NCBI GenBank assembly: GCA_010015675.1
Contig: ML977029.1
Location: 101,954-165,953 of the forward strand
Direction: 5' to 3'
From: Byssothecium circinans
Lineage: Eukaryota > Ascomycota > Dothideomycetes > Pleosporales > Massarinaceae
DNA: 64,000 nucleotides
The notes under the pieces were generated by a model, which made no database searches, was not told the DNA's origin, and saw only the letters and a list, made by a program, of their open reading frames with translations. The position numbers and the translations under genes are program-made. Positions 20,468 through 32,109 of this stretch are shown one piece after another (the stretch's first letter is position 1; each line of letters begins with the position of its first letter).

Positions 20468-21401
20468 ATGGAGTCGGACTCAAAGCCCGAATACAAGCTA
20501 TGGCTTTACAAACCATCGATAGCTGGTGGAGTCATTGGCGCGATAGTTTTCTTCATCCTCACTGGAGCACACGCCTTCCGTCTCGTCAAGAACAGAACTT
20601 GGTTCTGTATTCCGTTCATCATTGGGGGTTTGGTAAGTTCTTCGTAGTGCCATCCATAATTATTCATCATATGCTAATATCACCGACTATTAGTTTGAAG
20701 GAATAGGCTACGCCGCCCGTGCAGCCGCACACTCAGACATCCAAAACAAAATCCCGTATATCATCCAATCCATCCTCATTCTCGTCGCACCCATCCTCTT
20801 CGCCGCATCCATCTACATGACCCTCGGACGCCTCATCCAACGAACCGACTCGGCCTCGCTATCTCTCATCCGCGCAACATGGGTGACCAAAATCTTTGTT
20901 ACGGGCGATATTCTCTGTTTCTTCATCCAAGCAGGCGGTGCAGGAAAGCTCGTCCAGGGAAAAGACTCAGACAGTGTCAAAATGGGCGAGAACATCATTC
21001 TTGGAGGTCTGATCCTACAGATCTTGATCTTTGGGTTTTTTGTCGTGGTTGCGGGGACGTGGCATCGGAGGTTGGACGCTAGGCCGACAGCTCGAGCGGC
21101 AGAGGTGCCTTGGTTGAAGTACGTTCGTCTGCTTTACGCAGCAAGCGCTTTCATCACGATTAGGAATGCTTGCCGTGTCGTTGAGTATGCTCTCGGAAGG
21201 GTAAGGTTCCTCCCTTGGCGTTATCGTCGAGAGACGTCGCTAACTGGAAAACAGGATGGGTTTCTCCTCCAACACGAGTGGACACTTTATGTGTACGACT
21301 TTGTACCGATGGTTCTTGCGCTCGCCGTCTGCCTCACATGGTATGACCCGAATCTTAAGCCTAGAAATAAGGGCGATGTCGAGATCGGCGGGATACGATA
21401 G
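20468..21401 (+). CDS. RTA1-like seven-helix membrane protein
   Basis: Exons 20468-20632, 20694-21200 and 21255-21401 give 272 residues. The second intron (54 nt, GTAAGG to ACAG with a CTAAC branch) is a multiple of three and stays open, but removing it restores the family motif IRNACRVVEYALGR-DGFLLQHEW, which ends in YVYD. About seven hydrophobic segments are visible, starting at GGVIGAIVFFILTGA and ending at VPMVLALAVCLTWY. RTA1/Rsb1 proteins are plasma-membrane proteins of fungi linked to resistance to aminocholesterol-type drugs and export of long-chain bases. The exact substrate is unknown. The start is the ATG at 20468, preceded in frame only by non-ATG codons. Confidence 0.92.
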
Positions 21402-22647
21402 ACGAAACGATCATGTCTATACTACCTCACACTTCTACTGTGCACGCCATGGGAACACGACTCCGACTCGTCTCTTCCAGTTATCCTCGTCATCAACTCA
21501 TCGCCACTACGAGCAAAATCCAGTACCTCTCACGTTTACTGCCGAACCAGCTCCCGCATTCCCGACCAGCGCCAAAACAGCACAGCGTTTTTGTCTCAAC
21601 TTTCTTTACATTGTTTCTCATGTTCTGCACTAGCTAGTCATCGTCGTTTTTGCGGATCCACATCCTAGCTTCCTTCCGTCCTAGCTCCGGCACACGGACC
21701 AAAAAAAAAAGACACCAAGTGGACCGTGAAAGCAAAAACAAAAACATACAACAGTCAGGTATTCGCTGATGATCGCCCACTCAACTACTAATCTGCCGAT
21801 AACATGCTTAAATAGGGCTGAGCGGACGGGAAGCCTTGCTTTCATGTTTCTATGGTCGTATGTGGTAGTTTGGCGGCTGTGGAAGGTCTATATCCGTACA
21901 TAGCCTACGTGAACAGACTTGTGGCTCAAGATAGTCAACTAGGATTAATACTTAGACTTATTCTCGCAGCTCCATGTCAGTTTTGGACTGGTTGTTTAGT
22001 ATGGAATCGCACAGACCTGACCCTAGGGAACGCTTCACCAATTCGCTCCTCCGTCGAAGACATATGTAATCTTACCTCATCAGATAGATGCATGCATGTT
22101 AAAGCGATGTAAAAGCATGTATGTGCTATTTGTTTGCAAAATTCATGCGCTGGTATTGTATAGACTGGCCAGTCAACTATTCCCGGCACTTCAATGTCTA
22201 GCGGTTTCAAGTCGTTTCTTACAGGTACGACACCAAGTGCAAATGCATAAATTCTACAGATACGGTCAATAAGTGAGAAGCGCGACGGATCAAGCAAGGG
22301 TTTCACTCTCCACCTCTTCCGCAAAGATATTTCTTTCCTTTTTGATCTCAGCTTTCTATCTTGTCATATTGGCTATTTTGGTAGGCAGAACTTAGAAGTC
22401 TTTCAACACTGGCACCGTCTGCGCCGAAACATGCCTGACGAAGCAGGCGACTGTGGCACCAGGGAACTGTCTTATTTTCTCTCCTGCAAATCGCGATATA
22501 GCGGCAAATCGAAGGACGACATCGTTTTGTACTTTTGTGATCACTGAATATTCTTATTCTTCCAATTCCGCCACAACTCTCTATTGTTACTTGGCTCAAT
22601 CCGTTCGTCATCAGACCACTCTCTCTACCCATCTTGCCGTAACTTGA
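21402..22647. other. intergenic, 1.2 kb
   Basis: This holds the 3' region of the RTA1-like gene, including an A-rich stretch at 21702-21712, and then AT-rich sequence. Small frames at 21852-22112 and 21977-22324 have no protein features. Confidence 0.55.
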
Positions 22648-23984
22648 CTACATGTCGGGCTTGCGCAGCTCCTCACGTGCAGACGCTCTCTGGCTCCATG
22701 CAAGTAACTGCGGTGGCATCTTCCCAGTAAAATGAAATTCACCATACGCCACACTCATCGCACTTATCTCCTCTGCATACCCCTTCACCCCCTCCTCCCA
22801 CTCGGCCCAGTCAGTTTTCCCCCGCAGCACATCGTCAAGTTTCAAAGCTTGCTTTGCGGCCTGATTAGTACTCAAACCCATATGCGGTCGAAACAAGCAA
22901 ACCGCATCACCCGTAAGGAGAATCCGTCTATCAGGAGAACTCGGGTCCACCACAATGGAATCTCTAATGGCCGAAATGAATGGATCTTCCGTCTTCTGCA
23001 ACAGCTCGTTGAACGGGGGACTAAGGACAGAGTTGGCGAGCTTTTGACGAGCTTCCCATACGTGAGGATCCATGCGCCCACGGGGTATTGTGGTGCTGTG
23101 TAGTGCACCGTCTTTATCCGTAAAGGTTCTTTTGAACTTGTCGGTATTTTCCTCGAATCTGTCGTACCATACCCAGATAAATTGCGTCTCGCCCGGGTTT
23201 TGGCTGCCATTATCAGAAGGAACGTTGTAGCTGTTGCGGTTCAAGTTAGCGCGGTGAAGCTAAGAAAGTCGGCTGGTTGACAAAACTGACCAGAGTATGT
23301 AGCCGTTAGGCGTTCTGAGAGACACAACTCTCTTCAGGAAGAGTTCCCTAGCCTGTTCAGACACAGCGTGCTCGGGAACGGCTCCCCTCCATGTCACATA
23401 CCCAGCATAGGCTGGATCCGGGGAGGAAGGAGACAGTTTCCGTCGAATCATTGAGTGTGCTCCATCTGCACCGATGACCATATCCGCAGCTAGCTCGTGC
23501 TGCTCGCCAGTCTTTAGATTGACGTAGCTCACGATCGACTTGTCATCGGAGGTTATCACATCTTTGACCTTCATCTCCGTTTCAAAAATGGGTGATTCGC
23601 CGGTATCCGAACCGAGAAGCCTCGATAGAAGAAGGCTATGAAGATACGTCCAAGTGGTCAAGTGCAAAGGATCTCGGGACGGGATCTCATTTTCGATTTC
23701 TCCAGCGGGCGTACTCTGGGTAATGGAGCCTAGAGTGATTGCAAATGGCTCGTGTTGCGGGAGGTATTTGTCGATGAAGTCCTTCACATCAGATCCCAGG
23801 CGTAGTCCAGCTGCTTGACTCTGTAGCATATTCCTTGATGACCTCTCTAAGACATGGACTTTGTGGCCATGACTCTGGAGAACGATGGCATGCATTAATC
23901 CCGTCATAGACCCGCCGACCTGGATGGATGTGTTAGAGAATAGCAACGGCCAGAGTTAGATCCACTCACCACAATGACGTGCAT
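22648..23984 (-). CDS. FAD-dependent monooxygenase (aromatic hydroxylase type)
   Basis: Three exons: a 15-nt first exon (23970-23984, MHVIV), then 23282-23919 and 22648-23230; 411 residues. The micro-exon is needed because the FAD-binding strand MHVIVVGGSMTGLMHA is split by a 50-nt intron. The second intron starts GTCAAC, has a GCTAAC branch and restores ILWSVFYNVPSDNG. The DG motif is present as VIGADGAHSMIRRK and the second FAD motif as ILLTGDAVCLFRPHMG. The first glycine box is GGSMTG rather than GxGxxG, as in several fungal members. Such enzymes use NAD(P)H and O2 to hydroxylate aromatic or alicyclic rings. The substrate is unknown and no secondary-metabolite cluster surrounds it. Confidence 0.88.
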
Positions 23985-24409
23985 CCTGGGCTTGCGTGTT
24001 TTTGTGATATCAGGCTAGTCGAAGGTTTCCCGTTTCGCAGCCTTTAGAAAATTTAAAATGGATGTGTTACGCAAATAATTTTGTATGTTGATGGGTGGTG
24101 AAAACACGTTATTGTCACCCAGCCCGCGTCCAGCGTTGGGCTTATGAGTTGTAAGTACCACCCGCGCCCCCAAGGCCAGTACCTGTAATATGACAGGAAG
24201 GATGCAATCTATAAAGTCTGATTGGTTCGCTTACTTGAGAGTGCGGCACGTGACGGATTTTGGTGTCGGGGACGGGTGGTAGTGTGCGGAGCAGCGGGGT
24301 TGGTCGTTTCGCTAACAGCCAAACAATTGTCTGCTAGCTTTGCTGTGTAATTCGCTGTTGATAGACAGTTGATAGGCTGCCAACATGCAGCCAACGGCTG
24401 CTGACAGAT
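23985..24409. other. intergenic between monooxygenase and transposon
   Basis: AT-rich near 24050-24120. No gene is seen. Confidence 0.5.
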
Positions 24410-24411
24410 TA

Positions 24412-26196
24412 AGCTAGCGCATCGGGTCATGAGACACCCAGGGATATGAGACACCGCGCAGAAATCCTCCACCCTTCAAAAAATCGCGATAATTGATTCA
24501 GCGTAATTACAATTGCCACTCACTACACATGGATTGCAGAGTTTTTGCTGCTACTTCTGCTGCCAGTTTTTCTGCCTCTTTTTCTTTGTTAGGGTTATTG
24601 TTTTGTTCCTCTATAAGCTTAGAAGCCTCTACTGCCATCTTAATCGTATCTACGTTGGCGAAGCGTTGATTTGGGTCCATACGAACCCTCTTTCGTGGTA
24701 CTTGAGGCTTAAGAGCCTCAAGTTGGCTCTGCAATCGTTTGTTCTCTGCTTCTAGCGCTGCTGCGCGTGTATTTGCAGTTGCAATTGCCTTGCCTGCTTT
24801 CTCAAAGAGCTGGTGAGCCTTGCGGCCTATACTCTGCTCTCTATGAAGCGCTCGCTGAGCTATAAAAAGATCACGAGGGCCGTGGGGGGTAGAGAGATAA
24901 CTCTCAGCAGTTTGAGCTTGATTCTGACGGGGTGGCGTAACAGGCCTTTGAGCGACCTGAGATGAGTTGACTACCCGCTCAATATTCAATGGGCAGATGC
25001 CTGCAGTAGCCCATCCCGCGCGGATTACTCTCTCAGTAATCGCAGCCTCTCTAGCAGCGTGGTAGGCAGTAATAAATCGTTCCTTTTTAACTAGGGCAGC
25101 ATCATCAAGGTGTGATAACTCTTGGATCTGCTAGCGATAGAATCGTTTCACTACTGAGAAAACAGAGAGATCCAGAGGCTGCAGAACGTGAGATGAGTGA
25201 GCAGGAAGAAATAGAAGCCTGACTTTATTCTGCTTGCAAATCCACAGGAAGTCCAGGTCCACATGGCTGCCGTGGCCATCCAAAATCAGCATCCTCCAGC
25301 GATCCTCTAAGGGCGCAGTTTCTAGCAGAAATACGCGTTGCAGCCACTCAACGCCAATCGCGTTAGATGTCCAGCCATTCTCTGAGGTTGCGTATAGCCA
25401 GTCAGGTATTATTGATGGAAACCAGGTGCTCTGTAGGTGTTTGCCTTTGAAAATAACCGTAGGCCTCAGCTTCTTGCCCATTGCCGAAACGCACTCGATT
25501 ATCGACGCCCACTCGCGATTCTCTGGCGACTGATAGTAAGCCTTTGTTTTCTGACTATCTGCGAGTACTCTGGTGTTTGCACATACACCTAGGGCCTTGC
25601 CAGTCTCGTCCATATTCCACGTATCCTCATTGCGTATATTCAGCTCAACGCGGAGCTGCTCATAGAGCTCAAGAAACTCGCGTATTGCCTCCTGAGTTGC
25701 TCCTTCAGCTCTCGCAGCCTCAATCTTCCTACCCACAACAGAGGCGACGCGTGGGTTGCGTTTAATGAAGTGGGATATCCAGTGTTTACCCACTGACGTA
25801 GGCTCGCCGTTCATCCTTAGGATTCGATTCGCCATTTCTCGTGTACGAGCGTGAGAAGGAGGATACCCGCGTGCGTCCTCTTCAAGTATCCATTGTACAA
25901 GGAAGTCCTCTTGTTGTGGAGTTAATCGTTGCTGGTATACGTGGCTGTTTTGCCAGTTTTGTGAACCGCGTACGCGCCTCGAGAGCGTGGCTAGGGGGAC
26001 GTTGTATGCCTTTGCAGCAGCTCGTTGACTAGGAAAAACGCCAGCATTGAGATCACTAATAGCTGCTTGAATTGCTGCCTCACGGTTGGCCATTTTGGTA
26101 GGGTGGATGTGGAGATATCGCGATTTTTTTGAGGGGTGGAGGATTTCGGCGCGGTGTCTCATATCCCTAGGTGTCTCATGACCCGATGCGCTAGCT
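24412..26196 (-). mobile_element. pogo/Fot-type DNA transposon, nearly complete
   Basis: A 1785-bp element is bounded by inverted repeats of 79 and 80 bases (24412-24490 and 26117-26196) that differ by three substitutions and one A. It is flanked by TA on both sides (24410-24411 and 26197-26198), the target duplication of the Tc1/mariner/pogo superfamily. Each arm contains two copies of a GTGTCTCAT motif, a possible transposase-binding site. One transposase gene fills the inside. The high arm identity shows that the insertion is fairly recent. Confidence 0.92.
24507..26093 (-). pseudogene. pogo-family transposase with one in-frame stop
   Basis: The frame runs from the ATG at 26093 to 24507, 529 codons including the final stop. 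It is interrupted only by TAG at 25131-25133 (codon 321). Domains in order: a Psq-type helix-turn-helix (residues 1-45, RAAAKAYNVPLATLSRRVRG), a CENP-B/Tc5-type HTH (about 55-125, GKHWISHFIKRNP) and a DDE_1 catalytic core. The three catalytic aspartates are in NMDETGKALG, ILDGHGSHVD and VLQPLDLSVF. All precede the stop. After it come RAGWATAGICPLNIE and a basic coiled-coil tail (ENKRLQSQLEAL, PRKRVRMDPNQRF). Upstream codons before the ATG lack another ATG. A CAG-to-TAG or TGG-to-TAG transition is the simplest cause. The truncated 320-residue product would retain DNA-binding and catalytic residues. Confidence 0.9.
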
Positions 26197-26788
26197 TACA
26201 TAACTTGTTGACGGGAAATTCGCACTGACAGTTGTTACAAAGGGCATTTTCAGACCTCAAACATTTTACTTCACGTGCTCGGCAATTTGCATGACATCCT
26301 ATCGTTGATTAGTTAAAATAGGGATACTCAGGGCAGAAAGTTCTGAATCTCGCCCCTCGGAGGCTGTTGGGTAAAACACAAGACCTGGGAATGCAATAGC
26401 TTATACAGAATTGGCTGTTAAGCCAGCCTTCACAACTTTCCCTTCTGGAATAACCATTTAGGATGCTCAAATCCTTTGATGCCGCGATACTGTTGCCTTT
26501 ATCAGTTCAATCAGCTCCCAAAGTCTAGGATAGTTCCTACAGCATTATCTATATAACCAGTTCACCCAAAATCTTCTTGATTTGCGGCCATCGCGAGTCG
26601 GATGGAGGGCCGGCCATGAGGGCCAAGTTTGTAGCGGTCATTACTAATATCTAGCTTCACACGGGTTAGATTCTCTACCATAGTAGGCCTGTGCTTTATC
26701 ACATGCTCGCTCGGTTAAGGTCGCACCGTATAAATTTGAGCCTCTTACTTTCCTTCCTTCTTCCTTCTTTATCCACACTCTCGCATAC
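26197..26788. other. intergenic after the transposon
   Basis: AT-rich, with no gene. A CTTCCTTCCTTC-type tract at about 26750-26765 precedes the broken gene that follows. Confidence 0.5.
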
Positions 26789-27360
26789 ATGGCTTCCCCT
26801 TTCAATATAGATAAGAATCCTTCGGCTATTCCTATCCCTTATCCTAAGTATAGCGTCTTCCTCTAGCAACTAAGGAAGAGATTTTGGGTTTTTAGCAGAA
26901 GTTTGATGATATATCTGACGAATCCAACGACGACATCAAGCTGCTCACGTGGATGGACCTGGTCATCACTTAGGGAGCTGGGTGCGATGACTGGGTCTAT
27001 CTACCTTGATGACCAGGTCCATCCACCTGAGCAGCTTGATGTCGTCCTTGGATTCGTCGGATATATCATCAAGCTTCTGCTGAAAATCCAAAATCTTCTT
27101 GAGAAGGCAACTAGCCTTCCTAATTTTTAACTAGTGAACGATGCTGAGTCTATAGCTGACATGTTTATGTGCGACACTTTCGCCAACCCAGGTAAGCAGA
27201 AGTACCCATCCCAATCTCTCCCTCCTCTATGGTCCATCTTTCTGGATATCAACCGTTGATTTCAGCAGGTCAAGACGACCTCCACCCTTTTGTCAATGCG
27301 AAACTCAATTCCCTTCTCCGCCCCAATCCGTTTTCGGAGTTTCGGTTCACTAAGAAATAG
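26789..27360 (+). pseudogene. broken gene of unknown family with an inverted duplication
   Basis: It begins ATGGCTTCCCCTTTCAATAT (MASPFNIDKNPSAIPIPYPKY), reaches an in-frame TAG, shifts frame and continues as DDISDESNDDIKLLTWMDLV before another stop. Further on, NDAESIADMFMCDTFANPG joins through an apparent intron (GTAAGC at about 27191 to CAG at about 27269) to QDDLHPFVNAKLNSLLRPNP and ends FRFTKK with a stop near 27360. The central segment exists twice as inverted arms (26881-26968 and 27007-27094). I do not recognise the family. Several stops and the rearrangement show that it is not functional. Confidence 0.6.
26881..27094. repeat. large hairpin: 88-bp inverted repeat, 38-bp loop
   Basis: The left arm is 26881-26968 and the right arm 27007-27094. 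They are complementary at about 82 of 88 positions; four of the six mismatches are transitions. The arms encode the same peptide (DDISDES, DDIKLL) on opposite strands. Confidence 0.9.
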
Positions 27361-27606
27361 AAAAGAGGGATCTATTACATTGCAAAAGGTTCTCTGAGAC
27401 AGTACAGTGAGACCCGAAGAGGGTAACGTAGCGAATAAGAAAACAATGAGAATAAGGCGAAACAGGCTACCGTCCTTATCGGAACACGTAAACAAACGAA
27501 AACAAAAGCCAGCCTTCTCCGTCGTACGCACTATCACCCCGTAGATATACTACTCGTGGAGAAGTTTCCAGATTTTGCCACACGTCTGTCCATCGAGTGC
27601 TGGCGA

Positions 27607-29687
27607 TCATGGGCGTGGCATCTTCAAACCCTTGACCCTCTGCTTATAGTGTGTTACGCGCGACTCGTCCTTCTTCAAATTCTCAATAATACCCTTGACC
27701 GAAAACGAATACAAATCATGAATCCCCCTTCGAGCCAGTCCAAACTTCCGTCTTGCATCCATATAGGCCTTTTCGGTCGCATCCTGCTTACGTTTGTGCG
27801 CTTGTTTCTGAGCCCTTGACCACCCCTGCTTACTGACTTTCTTGAGATCTACGATCTCCGTGCCAAAATCTTTCATTTTCTTCTCTTCGGCGGTCTGCTG
27901 AGCGGCTAATCGATTTTGCTCCGCCCTCTGTGCTGCTGCATACTGCTGGATCTGGGGATTTTGCTTCGGGTCTTCCTTTTTCTGTAGGTCGCGGAATAGA
28001 GCTTCCTTGTTCGCTATCGCAATCTTGATAGCTTCTAGATTGTTTTTCACGCGTTCTGTCAGCCACTTGTCGATGAACTTGTCAATCTCATCGAAGTGCT
28101 GGACGACGAAGGCATCCCAGTGCTTGACAATATCGACACTAGGGGGCAATCCGAGTACGTGTGCTGCATTTCCAAGCTCGAGTCTGACATTCTTATTGAT
28201 GTTGGTCAGGCTTTTAGCTACGATATCAGTGTTCATATAGTTGTAGACGCCAAAGATCTTCACAAGAATTAGTAAAGATCCAAACACGTAATATGTATAC
28301 TACTTACCAGTCGAATTGCCGTCAGATAATCGCTAGAGGGGGCGGCTCCGCTTATAGCATCTGTGAACGCAGTCTTATAGCTATCAGGCTCGATTGGATT
28401 CCTTCTGACCCACATCCTTGCCTTATAAGAATTAAGGCTGTCTTTTAAAAGCACGAAGTCGCTTGGGTTAATGATCGTTCCAAATGCGTCGAACACGAGA
28501 TGGCTAAATGAAAGTCGTGGTTTCACCCCCTTTGCTATCTGGGCGGCGAAGTAGGGTGGTTTATTAGGTCGACCTTGGACTAACGCTTCGGAGCGCTGCT
28601 TTAGAAATTCTTTCCTGCTAAAGAAAGGGGCCGTTGAAGCATCCTTTCCAGTTATGTAATCTTTGAACAAGATCAGAGTTTGCAGCTGGAGGAATTAGAC
28701 CACGCCCAAGGAAGATTTGGCAATGCTTACCTCAAGGATGTGCTCGGTATTGTAGCTAGAGATGCTTCCTTCCACTGAATCATAATCCTTCACGACTTCG
28801 CTGCCCAATTTGGTGTTCTGGAAACGTAGTACATGTTTTTGGTTCGACTGCCGGGGGCCGGTGTAGAGCTGGCCGCTGGGTGGATGATCTGGGGCTGAAT
28901 AAATACCAACTTTTCGATCCCGCTTGATGAGATAATTGCCTCTCATAAAGGCTCCACGTCTTTCCAGATTAGTCTCTTCATCGTCTTCATCGTCTTCGTC
29001 CTCTGTGCAGTCAATGTAATAGATGCATAGATCAGTTTCCTCTTCTTCATAATGAACCGCCAGTTGGGGAAAATCAACGCTGGGTGCAGGTGTCGATTGA
29101 GGGCCTGAGTTTGAAGTTTGAATTGGGGTATTCGTTCCCTTTGGCGTGCTCGATACCTTCGATGAGTTTTGTGGCGTAGGAGTGCCAGTAACTTTTGAAT
29201 CACTAGTCGATGGATTCGTAATGGAGGATGATTTTGTACTAGCGGACGGCTTCATGCCAGAGGATGGGTTCGTGCCAGAGGATGGCTTCATGCTGGACGA
29301 TGGCTTCATGCTGGACGATGGCTTCATGCTGGACGATGGCTTCATGCTGGACGATGGCTTCATGCTGGACGATGGCTTCATGCTGGACGATGGCTTCGCG
29401 CTCGTTGGTGGTTTTGCGTTGGTCAAAGGCCTTGCGCGCACCTCCAACCATTTTTTAGAATCCCTTGAGACAGGGTCCTCATGTGGCAATGCCATCGGTT
29501 CGGATTCGCCATCCTGGGTGACACTGCTCACGCTTGATAGGGCCTTGCTGCTAACACTATACAGTTATGCAGTTAGATCAAGCCACTTAGTATTAAGAAC
29601 TAGGGATACGCACTAACTCCCCTGGAGGTTGAGAGCATATACAAGGGTATATATTAATCCTGAGAGAATGAGGCGTTTGCCCAACAT
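27607..29687 (-). CDS. secreted repeat protein of unknown function
   Basis: Four exons join in phase: 29614-29687, 28731-29556, 28308-28685 and 27607-28257, giving 642 residues. The first exon encodes MLGKRLILSGLIYTLVYALN, a good signal peptide. The mature N-terminus carries six exact PSSSMK hexapeptides (about residues 80-115) followed by decayed versions (PSSGTN, PSSGMK, PSASTK), all rich in Ser, Thr, Pro and Lys and suitable for O-glycosylation. An acidic patch (EDEDDEDDEE) follows, then a larger domain (about 240-460) with AFGTIINPSDFVLLKDSLNS. The C-terminus is a charged coiled coil (RAEQNRLAAQQTAEEKKMKD) ending in GLKMPRP. I do not recognise the domain. Secretion plus a variable repeat makes a surface or effector-like role possible, but this is only inference. 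The coiled coil is unusual for a secreted protein. Confidence 0.82.
29281..29400. repeat. 18-bp coding minisatellite (PSSSMK)
   Basis: About six tandem copies of GATGGCTTCATGCTGGAC are read on the minus strand as PSSSMK. The copies are almost identical at the DNA level, which points to recent expansion or homogenisation. Flanking units are diverged. Confidence 0.92.
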
Positions 29688-30463
29688 GACGATGAAGAGC
29701 GATGCGATGCGTAGATAAACGAATGTGATCGCTAGGTGGTAACGAGCGCTGTTCTAAAAGACCACAATGAGAGTGTAAATATCAGAGAGTAAATATGTGA
29801 AGTAAATGAATGGTTTTCAATAGTGTCTCCTCAAACTGAAGCCCCCCTTTATAGAAGTTGACGGTCAGATTACTGGAACCTCCCCGGGTAGCCGTAATTT
29901 CCAACTTTGCAACATTATTCTACGACGGACATCACGGCACGCATCTTGCTTGATTCTAAGTTAACGGACATGTGAACATACGGCGTATAACGGTACGGCG
30001 TTGCACAGGCTTCCCGCAAGGCGGTCCCTTCCTAGGGGGCTTGCGTTGACTTGGAGACTCGGGCGTAGCATCTGTCCATTCAATGGGCAAGATTAATTTC
30101 CGCTAGACACTTCATCGGAATAAAATGTTTTAAATGCATAGCAAAGACGGAGGACGTAGCTTCTCTTGTCGTAGCTTGAAGACGGGTAAGACTGGTCTTG
30201 GCAACTGTGCCTCTGGAGCCCGAACTGTGCCTCTGCTCGACAAGTGGGGCAATGCTACTTAGCTGACACAATCCCTTGCGCGCAAATGAATACCACCAAC
30301 TACGCCGCTGTGCATCAATGACCGGAATCCGTAGTTCCTGCCATTCCTCCTCACATGCGATTTACCCCTCTTTGCAACCTCCTCTCTTCCTTCCACATCA
30401 ACCCACACATACACATATCACAAATCGCAACTTGCATCTCTCTTCTACCGTTTGCATTCAGAA
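29688..30463. other. intergenic, divergent promoter region
   Basis: This is the promoter region of the secreted-protein gene (TTTATAG near 29858) and of the small gene at 30464. No gene is seen. Confidence 0.5.
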
Positions 30464-31091
30464 ATGCCTGACGCAGACTGCGTCAGCATACACGACTACC
30501 TCTCCACCCATCCCAATGATAAACTAGGCTTCGTCGTATATCGCCTTACATACAAGGACGATGCAGAGTGGGAAAAATTTATGGATCACCTCAACACCGT
30601 CATACGAACCAAACTCGAGGAATACGGCGATGGCGACCTCTTTCAGCATATCGACTGGAGCGTGCAGGACGACCCATCCTTGCAAGACCTTGATAGCGAT
30701 CAAGTGCGCGAGTAAGAAAACTAGGCCTTCCCTTTCCCTAGGACCGCACTAATTGATATGCTGCGGTAGACGTTTTCTCAAGTGGATTGAACAAGACGCC
30801 GTCGCCACCGAGGATGGACACGATGTAAACCCACCCTGGGTAGCGTATCCGCGACACATGGCCTGTGTAGCCGTGTACCAGATACACGTCGACCACGTGA
30901 TGAAAGATTTGAATCCGTCGTGGTCGGGGCAGGGTGAAATGGGCTTCGTGACGTTGGTGTCGGCGGACAGGCAGGAAGATGATTCTGAGCAGGAGGAAGA
31001 TAATTTCGCAGAGGTTAACGTGTCATCTATCTTTCCACGTATGTATTCTTTGCTAGGAGCACTGGGCTGGGAAGGGGTATGGCAAAACTGA
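30464..31091 (+). CDS. small uncharacterised fungal protein
   Basis: Two exons, 30464-30711 and 30770-31091, joined in phase 2 by a 58-nt intron (GTAAGA to GTAG), give 189 residues. It starts MPDADCVSIHDYLSTHPNDK. Visible segments are GFVVYRLTYKDDAEWEKFMD, an acidic middle, PPWVAYPRHMACVAVYQ, then GEMGFVTLVSADRQ and a C-terminal FPRMYSLLGALGWEGVWQ. The alternation of hydrophobic and charged segments suggests a compact alpha/beta fold. I recognise no motif for catalysis and cannot name the family. The gene is well formed and likely expressed. Confidence 0.75.
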
Positions 31092-32109
31092 GGTCTAGCT
31101 ATTGATATGTATTGAGTGAAGAGGGTCCTGACCCGCGATCGAGAGAAGGCTGGTAGGATAAAGAGGATATAGAGAATAGCAAAAGAAGAGTGACTTCATA
31201 TCTACTCGATCAAGAGTTCCAAACAGGTATCGAGCATCTGAACAATATGCATATCTGTGGTGGTGTGTTGATCTGAGAGGTCATCGGTAATCATCATCGT
31301 GATCAAAGCTTCGGGCTCGAATTAATTTCATGAACTTAGGGCGCATTCTTATACTACACTATGATGAAATGGAAGAAGTGAGTATGGATTGTTGAGATAA
31401 GGCCGGGGAGGGCTGGAGAAGGGGATTGAAGATGGTTAGATGTCGAACTTGGTCAGTACGCACCTACATTCATATAGATTTCATCCGAGTCAGCAAAGGC
31501 ACCCTTAATTCAGTCACATCATAACCATGGGGAGCGTTAAACTTGTAGTACAGTCCTCACAACAATAAAGACCTAGAGCCTATCCAGAAGCCCGCATCCC
31601 CCCCACGAGTAGCTACCTAGGTACCCACTACTCCACATCTCCCCACCGTAGAAAAACGCCACTTTCATCGTCCACCTGCTTCCTTCTAGTACCAACAACC
31701 GTATCACCACTGGGAAGTAAAATGCCGACAGGGGGCTTACATCAGTGCCAGAGGCCTAGGTATCTGCAATCGACACACAGTCTTGGAGACTCTAGTGTTA
31801 GTCTTCTCAGTCACGTCTTATCAAGCGAAGGGGAGGGATATGATGATAGTTGGTGGGTTTGTGTGAATGCTGGGTTGAAAATGCAGCAAGTCGGCTATCT
31901 CATTCACGATGATAAATAGGCAATGGAGGGGATGGGATGGGATTTAATAACGGAGCAACATGAAGGGTAATAGAACATTGAAATCTTAAGATTTGAACTT
32001 AGGAGAAGCTCCACTATAGCGAACCAAACAAGTCGCAACCAACCCACGCACCCAGTACAACCGTCCAACCGTCCATGCATCCAAACCACCCCAAACTCAC
32101 GCCCGAAAC
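31092..32109. other. intergenic, convergent 3' regions
   Basis: One kilobase between convergent genes. A 65-codon frame at 31722-31919 has no support. No repeats or RNA gene are seen. Confidence 0.55.

Noticed and set aside
18097..23984. Possible secondary-metabolite cluster (Zn2Cys6 factor, RTA1-like protein, FAD monooxygenase)
   Set aside because: No backbone enzyme (PKS, NRPS, terpene synthase, DMATS) is present, and the genes are separated by large intergenic regions and mobile elements.
26903..27130. 75-codon plus-strand frame across the hairpin
   Set aside because: It reads through both arms of an inverted repeat inside a broken gene; it has no independent support.
29281..29400. Regular repeats resembling a CRISPR array
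   Set aside because: Units are contiguous without spacers and in frame as PSSSMK; this is a coding minisatellite in a fungus.
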